Part shown: positions 58,301 to 64,000 of the stretch, piece after piece
Position numbering within the stretch: the first letter of the stretch is position 1
How the letters are laid out: each line of letters begins with the position of its first letter
Assembly (NCBI RefSeq): GCF_047948215.1
Contig: NC_134462.1
Span: 112,729,937 to 112,793,936, forward strand
Direction: 5' to 3'
Length of the DNA stretch: 64,000 nucleotides
From: Lycorma delicatula
Lineage: Eukaryota > Arthropoda > Insecta > Hemiptera > Fulgoridae
Translations under genes and position numbers: made by a program
The notes under the pieces: generated by a model
Told to the model about the DNA's origin: nothing
The model's input: the letters and a program-made list of their open reading frames with translations, nothing else
Database searches by the model: none

Positions 58301-61300
58301 AATTTGTTTCTTACTTCAAAACATTAAATCTGTTTTTCAATGTATGGATCAAGGTGTGATTGGAATATTTTAGAGATTCATTTCATCTCAGACATATCTT
58401 ATAATTTATTTACAAATAATGTGCAATTTAGCTTCAATTTACATGCAGAAGTGCTTTAAAAAAGCAAACTTATTCCATTTCAACCTGGTTATGGACTTCA
58501 GTGAGAATAACATTTCTTTATCAGAGTGGATTAGGAGCCAAAACATTAATATTTTTGATAAATGTACTTGCTGAGTTAGATGATTATGGAGTTAAAATAA
58601 AAGCATTACAACTTCTGGTATATTGATGTGAAATCTTTATTTAAATTTCTACTTATACATCAGAAGGAACAAAGAATTCTGATGATGATGGAAGTACTAT
58701 TTCTGATATTATCAGAATAATCTTTCATGGGATGAAGCTGAAAAAGGATTAAAAACTTTTTTTTGGAGCCATGTTTAGATTAAATTGGTGAGTTAATTTC
58801 TACATTTAATAACTCATTGAAATAAAAAAAAAAACATTTTTAAACATGAAGTAAGTGGTCAAATTCACATTTTCATTTATTTCAATAGCATTTAAGATAG
58901 ATTGATTTAATTCTTAGCTGATTTTGGATTAAATTTTGTCAAATTTGAGTCAAGTCTTTGCAGATGGCAGGGGTCTGGAAGAGCTGTACTTCAGTTGGCA
59001 TATGCAGTATCAAGTTAATCAATTGTAGACTAATCATTGTCCCAGCTATATATCTATACTACTATTTCTTGTTGTTATTTGATGAAAACATTTCAGAATA
59101 TTTTTATATATTTGATATATACTACCTGCAAAATTAAAAAAAAAAAAAAAAATTAATTTGAATGTATTATTTAATATTTATTATTTCAGTGATAGCTGAT
59201 CATTTCCTTACATATAGTATTCATTTTAACAGTTATATTTAGATTAATAAAATTTATCTATGGTCTTAGGTGAATTAACTCAACTGTTTTAATATTCAAT
59301 TAAAAACATCAATTTTCATTTATATGATTTAATTATTTACTTTATAAATCTATTACCGTATGAATATATTATGAAATATTGTGAGAAACTACGTGTGGGT
59401 TAATGTTAGATTATTACTTTATACTGCTTTATATTAATAACAATTTAGTGTGACAACTTAATTTTAAGAGTTTTTAACTTTTATTGTTTTATTTAAAAAA
59501 ATTATCTTAAAGTGGTAAAATTGCTGATGACAAATAAAATGTGAATATCTTTAAAAATATGATCTAGACTGGTGAAAGACTGAAAAGTGTGATCACTTTT
59601 TCTTTTTTGATGATTTTTGTAATTCTGACAAAACTGATTATGCTCACAAATGAACAGAAAAATTATTCTGATTTGGATTGATAATTGAATGAATAGTGGA
59701 TGAGTGTAGTAAATATTAAGTTATATGTGATTAACTAGAATAAAGTTACACTGAAGGTCCATAAGCGTATGTGTAAAAAGGTTCATTACTTTTTACCAGA
59801 ATGAAAACCGTTGTGTGTTTGTAGTAAAGAGAATTGATTTCATAAAATAATGTGTATTTGTTTATGTTTACAGGAAACATTAAATAAACGTATAACAGTT
59901 GTTAATAATGTTGAATTTAAGAAAAATTTAATCAACATAAATAATATTAGAGAAGAACTTCTAGAAATTAACAATAGTATAAATGAATTAAATGAAATTC
60001 TATTATCACATGGAGGTTTGTTTTATGTATTTAGATTATTTGTAAGCTAACCTACTATAACTATTATGTTGTTAACTTTTGATAAATTATCTTATTTCTT
60101 TTTAGGATAAAATATTTGACAAAATCAGTTGTGCTGAAGATTAGAAAAGAAATTAGTTTGATTTAATTCTTAGCTGATTTTGGATTAAATTTTGTTGAAA
60201 TTTGAGTTACGCCTTTGCAGATGGCAGGAGTCTGGTAAGAGATGTACTTCAACTGGCATCTGCAGAATCTAATTAATCAACTGTAGACTATTCATTGATC
60301 CAGCTATATCGATACTACTATTTCTTATTGTTATTTGATAAAAACATTTCAACATATTTTTATATATTTGATATACTACCTAGAAATTAAAAAAAAAAAT
60401 TAATTTCAATGTATTATTTATTATTTCAGTGATTTCAGCTGATCACTTCCTTAAGAGTGTTGATGTTTTTAGTAGTAGGTTTGAATTTATGCAGTATGCA
60501 ATGTGCTCAATTCCTTTTTTGTACAAACAATTTATGAAAACTGCATAAATACCTTTTAGACTTTCTTGTTAAATAATATTTAATTGAAAGAGAACTAGAT
60601 TTTTGAATTTGTTTTAATACAGTTGAATATTGTTAAACTTATTTTTAAATTGATTATTGACAATATTGTTTAAAGATCTACTATTCATAAAATAATTACC
60701 CAAATAACCTGAATTTTAATGAAGATAAAAATAACTCTTTCAGTCAATTTGTTAATTAGATCTTTTTCAGATTTGTTTTATGAAAGTTATTAAGCTCAAA
60801 AATTGTGTTTGAAAAGATGAAGGGAAAAACTCTTTTCCCAAGTTTTTTATTTAATGAAAATGTTGTATTTTTGGTTGATTTGATTTTTCTTATAAAAAAT
60901 AGAGCAATTCTAAGGCTGTATAGTGATAGCATGTTGGCTTGTAAGCTGGTCCTGGATTTATTTCCCACTGGGGTTTTATTATCATTGAAAAAAAAAATAT
61001 TTTGTTTTTATTGGTACCTGTACTATTTTATTATTGGGCTAATGCTTAATAATCAGGTATTAGGCTGATGTGGTGAAATAAGTTAATCCATTTTATTTTC
61101 TAATATATTTTTATAAAGAATTTCTTTTTTTGGTAGCATATTTACAGAATTTTTTTCAGCTTGCCTTATAAGTAAAGTTTCCATATCTTATAAAAGATCT
61201 TTATAAAATTCAGATTTAGTTATTTCCAATAATGTCTAGTTACCTGAAGCATTCTAGAAAGTGAAATATGGAACAAGTTATTAATTACTGTGTATTTATT

Positions 61301-61700
61301 AGTAAAACAGAGAATTTTTGTTTTTTAATGTACTTATGTTAGCTTTTCATTTTAAGGATATTGATGAAAGTTCAGCACCTTTATCAGTAACAGAGGAGTT
61401 AAAAAAGAGTGATCATGAAACTGTTCATATACTTTTAACTGAATGGGTTAATAATATCAAATCAAGAGGTTCATTTCATCATGACATGAATTACGTGGCT
61501 CACTTTTCTCAGCTTTCATCTGGTTATGAATCTGACCATGATGAGTCAAATTTTGAGGATTCGTTTCATAAAGATTTCAGTGCAAAAATACTATTATTAT
61601 ATAATAATTGTAAGTCAGTGTCAGAGGTAGATATAGAAATTTATATATTTTTAGAATTAAGCCTATTAATTTATATGTATATATATATTTTTTTACAGAA
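52087..61700 (+). CDS. Unidentified multi-exon host gene, about 228-232 residues
   Basis: A phase-consistent exon chain: 52087-52300, 54211-54272, 59874-60015 (or to 60041), 61343 (or 61357)-61609 and 61699-61700, where the stop codon TAA is completed across the last intron. Total coding length is 685 or 697 nt plus the last two bases, giving 228 or 232 residues. Both versions keep the frame because the alternative donor and acceptor change length together. Splice sites are good: AATG/gtatat, ttttttcag/AAC, TCA/gtgagt, gtttacag/GAA, AATT/gtaagt and ttttacag/AAG. The product is predicted helical, rich in Leu, Ile, Asn and Glu, with a coiled-coil-like stretch in the third exon and an acidic, Ser/His-rich fourth exon; no signal peptide or membrane segment. 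I do not recognise the family. The whole gene body is CpG-poor. Its introns contain a hAT, a mariner relic, a fold-back element, a Tigger relic and local duplications. Alternative ends are possible (56416-56472; 60106-60144; 63822-63947). Confidence 0.55.
52787..53462 (-). mobile_element. Non-autonomous hAT element in intron 1, perfect 8-bp target duplication
   Basis: Terminal sequences CAGAGGTTCCCAAACTT and TTTGGGAATCAATG are inverted, and ATCTAAAC flanks both sides (52779-52786 and 53463-53470). It is a deletion derivative of the family at 32361-33569: it shares the terminal 100-200 bp, the GGGGTCCACGGGAGACTCG-type stretch and the internal TGTGCTGTGAGTGGATGTC hairpin (about 52996-53088), but lacks the transposase frame. 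It keeps more CpG than the surrounding intron, suggesting a later insertion. Confidence 0.95.
53471..54210. other. Intron 1 sequence, nothing recognised
   Basis: AT-rich and CpG-poor. A short GTGAGAGTATGTG/CATACTCT inverted repeat lies near 53633-53652. The polypyrimidine tract CTTTTTTCAG closes the intron. Confidence 0.5.
54211..54272 (+). CDS. Exon 2 of the unidentified gene
   Basis: 62 bp between ttttttcag and gtgagt. Joined in phase 1 to exon 1 it reads ELIQFYFGLGFIKKSEEPFIS, hydrophobic then charged. The unspliced 100-codon frame 54156-54458 that covers it uses another phase and is not preferred. Confidence 0.6.
55340..55960 (-). pseudogene. mariner transposase relic in intron 2
   Basis: The minus-strand frame at 55682-55377 reads KSWWVPCKLKEKNKKRKECC, then EQLLKCYCDKGNYFLCNIVM and GIETWTLYYIPEEKCSHQY. 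These line up with the mariner segment SARWVP.LL...QK..R...CEELL......FL..IVTGDETW..HY.PE.K. The first catalytic Asp is replaced (GIETW). Upstream minus-strand sequence is similar but broken. CpG is scarce, consistent with great age or methylation decay. Confidence 0.65.
56361..56466 (+). repeat. 106-bp segment, source of an internal duplication
   Basis: Identical by eye to 57573-57678 over the full 106 bp (starts TAAATTAATGTTTATTAAAA, ends CCAATGTTATAAGT). It includes an acceptor-like TTTTATTACAG/G at 56405-56416 followed by an 18-codon open frame, GNMGIAEQCNVWSNVISV, in the phase expected after exon 2. It could be an alternative terminal exon or fortuitous. Confidence 0.85.
57321..58040 (-). 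repeat. Long copy of the fold-back family with a templated insertion
   Basis: Contains TAAGATCCAAATATTTCATT, GGCCATAACTCTGGAACCAAT and AAAATAAGTACCA, shared with 4979-5187. A long A/T-rich body follows with GGTTCAGTCAATTGCAATCA, (ACAT)n at 57925-57942 and a terminal TACTTTGTACAAGTAAAA. Its GCTTTTCAACAATATAAGT hairpin is present twice, at 57531-57573 and 57679-57719, separated by the 106-bp copy from 56361-56466. Confidence 0.75.
58055..58800 (+). pseudogene. pogo/Tigger-like DDE transposase relic
   Basis: Plus-strand frames show VNMMGSDNESLKAL and KPDYLFVK. VGNYHAHPKLTNFSSVPNLF follows at about 58253-58312 (compare the family's LLDNC.AHP....L..V...FLPPNTT), then QCMDQGVIGIF at about 58338-58370 (family: IQPMDQGVI). 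This order is diagnostic of Tigger/jerky-type transposases. Stops and frameshifts are numerous; the catalytic Asp of the DNC motif reads Gly. Confidence 0.6.
58903..59210 (+). repeat. ~300-bp direct repeat, copy A
   Basis: Starts TTGATTTAATTCTTAGCTG and ends GCTGATCATTTCCTTA. It matches 60158-60453 with perhaps 85-90 percent identity and small indels, including a homopolymer A-run of differing length. It lies upstream of exon 3; copy B lies downstream of it. Confidence 0.9.
59874..60015 (+). CDS. Exon 3 of the unidentified gene (coiled-coil-like)
   Basis: Starts after gtttacag and reads ETLNKRITVVNNVEFKKNLI, then NINNIREELLEINNSINELN and EILLSHG, a heptad-like helix. The short form ends at GGAG/gtttgt (60015); a longer form ends at TTATTT/gtaagc (60041), adding GLFYVFRLF. 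Both fit the downstream exon with matching acceptors (61343 or 61357). Confidence 0.6.
60158..60453 (+). repeat. ~300-bp direct repeat, copy B
   Basis: Matches copy A (58903-59210). Just before it, at 60106-60144, is an exon-like DKIFDKISCAED and stop after a good acceptor (ATTTCTTTTTAG), in phase with the longer form of exon 3; it is a possible alternative terminal exon. Confidence 0.9.
60454..61342. other. Intron 3 sequence, nothing recognised
   Basis: AT-rich and CpG-poor. Small frames at 60756-60968 (minus) and 60805-61068 (plus) overlap each other and lack domains. Confidence 0.45.
61343..61609 (+). CDS. Exon 4 of the unidentified gene
   Basis: With acceptor tatgttag/CT the exon reads FHFKDIDESSAPLSVTEEL, SDHETVHILLTEWVNNIKS, SFHHDMNYVAHFSQLSSGYE and FEDSFHKDFSAKILLLYNN, then one base before gtaagt. 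A second acceptor, TTTAAG/GAT at 61357, fits the long form of exon 3. The downstream intron is only 89 bp with a strong ttttttttacag. The next exon begins AA, giving TAA as the split stop codon. Confidence 0.6.
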
Positions 61701-62329
61701 GAAAATGAACAATGTGTGAATAAGTAATAAAATTGGATTTATGCTTCTAAAAATCTACTACTGATCATTATTCTTTGCTCTGCCAATTCAGTTAATTACA
61801 GGATTGTGACATCCATAATTCCTAAAAAAAAATTTCATATATTTATTATCTTATAGAATTTAATTCTCCATTAGATGTAATAACTTCTTGAAAAAGTGAA
61901 AATTCTGAATAGTGTACAATGTTGGAGCCAGATTGTTTGTAGTTTAGGGGTGGTGTTTAAAATAGCTTCACTACTTTGTCATGGAAATTATGTTTTTTCA
62001 ATTTTGAACTTGCACAAAAATTGGAGAAATTGGGTACAACAGACAGAAGCTTGTTTAACCAAAATAATGTCGGCCGATTCAGTTCCAAATAAGCATGAAT
62101 GTTAGAAAATAAATTTCATGTTCTAGGGATGATAAAAAAATGAGAACTTTTTAATTCTGCTCACTATGGTTTTTGACTGAGTTCCATCTTTTACCTATGC
62201 GATGGCAATAATATCTGCAATGTGTAGTAATATTTTCAGCCATATTAAACACATAGCTCAAATTTGGCAGCCAAGTAATTAGGTCATATTTTATTACAAG
62301 TGATGATTTATTTTGTCTGAAAAAGATGG

Positions 62330-63300
62330 AACTATTGATTTTTATTAAAACTTGAATAAAGTGTTGTAAAATGGTGAAGATGTTAGAGAAGTATTTTGGT
62401 GAGGATTTTATGTTGACAACAAGGGTTTATGAGTGTTAAAAATGGTTTTAAGAAGGCTGTGGAGTTGTTAAAGTTGACAACAGGGTTGATATCCAAACAC
62501 AACTACAATCAATAAAAAAATCAAAACAAAGAACATAAGATCAGTTATCGAATTACTATTAGAGAAGTTGCTGAAGAGGTAGGAATCTCTTGTGGCTCGT
62601 GTGAAACAGTTTTTACTGATATTTTGGTTATGAAATGAATAGGAACAAAGTTTACTCCAAAACTGTTCAATTTTAACAAAAGTAGCATTGCAGAACAGTT
62701 GTTGATGAAATTGCTGATGACTCTGAATTACTTGAACATGTCATAACAAGTGATGAAATATGGATGTACAGTTAGGATATTGAAATGAAGGTCCAATCAT
62801 TCTAAGGGAAGCAGAACAAAAGGGTTGAAGACTGAAAAAGCATGCCACATTCAAAAGAATGTATGTTTTCCTTACTGCTTTTATCAATTACAGTGATATT
62901 ATGAACTCTTCTTACAAGATTATACAGTTAACAAAAAGTGTTACTTAGAAGTTTTATGCTGTTTACATGAGGCAAATGAGTTCTGAAGAAAACAACCACA
63001 AATGTGTGAGGAAACACTTTTAGCAGCGGGATAACGCTCCAATTTATACTTCACTGTTAATTTGTGATTATTTAGTACAAAGGAACAACAGACCGATTGT
63101 TTAGCCTCTGCATTCTCCTTACATCATTTTTTCTTGTTTCCACTGATTAAAAGGAAAAAAAATTGCGACTATAGATGAGATAAAGGAAAATTGCTTAGTA
63201 ACTAACTTTAGGCTATACTAAAAAATGCTTTCTATAAATGTTTTGAGGATTGGAAGAAACACTACTTTGAAGGGAATATAATTCATATAGAAGAATAAGT
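62330..63300 (+). pseudogene. mariner transposase relic
   Basis: Plus-strand frames preserve the mariner order. The N-terminal part has VGISCGSCETVFTDILVMK at about 62581-62640 (second helix-turn-helix). VITSDEIWMYS at about 62740-62774 represents the first catalytic motif (GDETW; here SDEIW). VNKKCYLEVLCCLHEA follows, then HSPYIIFSCFH at about 63108-63148 for YSPDLAPCDFFLFP and IATIDEIKE at about 63166-63192. At least a dozen stops or frame changes. The terminal repeats were not resolved. Confidence 0.75.
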
Positions 63301-63821
63301 AAATTTTCTTGATAAAATTTAAAATGGTACAATTTTTGTGAAATTCATTTCTTGGAGATTTCTGTTTCTTTGCATCTCCCATTTCATGAAATGTTAAATC
63401 TATCTTTGAATAACCTTATCAACAGATTTTCCTTGTTCATGTATTCATAAAAATTAATGTTGAACAGATGCAACTGATTCTAATTCTGCGCACTGCTGAA
63501 TGCATTTTGATTTTTTGTTGCACACCCATGGGTACTTTTGTTGTACCCATGATTCAGCAACCATGAATGTGTTTCGTTTATATATATCAAAGTCATGTTG
63601 AATCCATTTCCTGTACATAAGGCAAAATTTTAAAAGGTTTCTTTACATTCTACCACATCCAATAATTGATACTCAATATTTGTAGAGCTGTGTTTTTTTT
63701 TTTAATTCTAGCATTCTTTTTTGTTAATCCTAATTATATGATTACATTTGGTACTGATTTGTTTTACTTCATGTTTTATTTATATAGTTTTTTAATATAG
63801 TTCTTTTGTTATTTTTTGCAG
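63301..63821. other. No gene seen
   Basis: CpG-poor, T-rich sequence ending in a strong acceptor tract (TTATTTTTTGCAG). Confidence 0.5.
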
Positions 63822-63947
63822 TTTATTTGTAGTCTTAAAGAAATAAAAGAGGAAACAAATAAAATTCTAACATCTATTGAAAATGAAGATGCTGTAAAAA
63901 GTCTTTTGTCATATATACATGCTTTGAAAGGAATTATGGAAGTGTAG
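63822..63947 (+). CDS. Exon-like terminal ORF
   Basis: After TTTTTTGCAG the sequence reads in phase 0 FICSLKEIKEETNKILTSI, ENEDAVKSLLSYIHALK and GIMEV then TAG (63945-63947). Its helical, Glu/Lys/Ile-rich character resembles exon 3. It does not fit exon 4's phase (that would give an immediate stop) but fits directly after exon 2 or the long form of exon 3, so it may be an alternative last exon of the same gene or the last exon of a neighbour. Confidence 0.45.
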   Translation, partial: FICSLKEIKEETNKILTSIENEDAVKSLLSYIHALKGIMEV

Positions 63948-64000
63948 AAATATATTTCTCTGAACATCATGGAAGATATATTTATTTATATTTTGTTACA

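Noticed and set aside
1..64000. Endogenous viral sequences
   Set aside because: No capsid, glycoprotein, viral polymerase or LTR pair was recognised; all reverse transcriptases seen are LINE-type.

Overview
The window looks like nuclear DNA from an insect with a large, AT-rich, repeat-laden genome. The evidence is tRNA-derived SINEs with box A/B heads, poly-A-tailed non-LTR retrotransposons, hAT, mariner and pogo/Tigger relics, microsatellites, spliceosomal introns and no operons. The repeat styles (the SINE heads, and a multicopy arthropod protein fragment near 10.5 kb) suggest a hemipteran, but the species is an inference I cannot confirm. No rRNA gene, intact tRNA gene, CRISPR array or viral gene was recognised.

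Layout. 0-5 kb: microsatellites, a degenerate ~136-bp satellite array (829-2865) split by a SINE, a GC/CpG-rich unclassified block and a fold-back element. 7.6-10.4 kb: a 5'-truncated RTE-like LINE with an apparently exact 625-bp tandem duplication; a second, inverted copy lies at 17.8-19.3 kb and a ~65-bp scrap at 20.95 kb. 10.4-15.5 kb: a broken multicopy protein fragment, an old reverse-transcriptase relic, SINEs and a repeat with three ~117-bp subunits. 20-31 kb: mostly single-copy-looking AT-rich DNA with two promoter-like CpG-rich spots (22.1-22.3 and 26.55-26.66 kb), a perfect 32-bp-arm hairpin and mariner relics. 31-33.7 kb: nested hAT-in-SINE insertions. 35-40 kb: SINEs, another mariner relic and a MITE. 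41.8-45.7 kb: a GC-rich Jockey-type LINE on the minus strand with both ORFs recognisable but broken by a few stops and lacking its 3' end. 46.1-51.7 kb: two decayed BED-type hAT transposons in the same orientation.

From about 52 kb to the end the character changes. CpG becomes rare (about 5 CpG in 840 bp counted by hand at 59.2-60.0 kb, against about 32 in 840 bp at 20.0-20.8 kb) and a phase-consistent chain of exons appears on the plus strand (52087-61700, with a further exon-like ORF at 63822-63947). I read this as the only good candidate for a host protein-coding gene here: a small, helical/coiled-coil protein of about 230 residues that I do not recognise. Its introns hold a hAT element with a perfect 8-bp target duplication, a mariner relic, a Tigger relic, a fold-back element with a templated 106-bp insertion, and a ~300-bp direct repeat flanking one exon.

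Most mobile elements are dead. Two SINE families with different tRNA-like heads share one 3' tail, which points to a common LINE partner not obviously present in the window. No new defence or metabolic system was found; the main novelty is the unidentified multi-exon gene and several well-bounded rearrangements.
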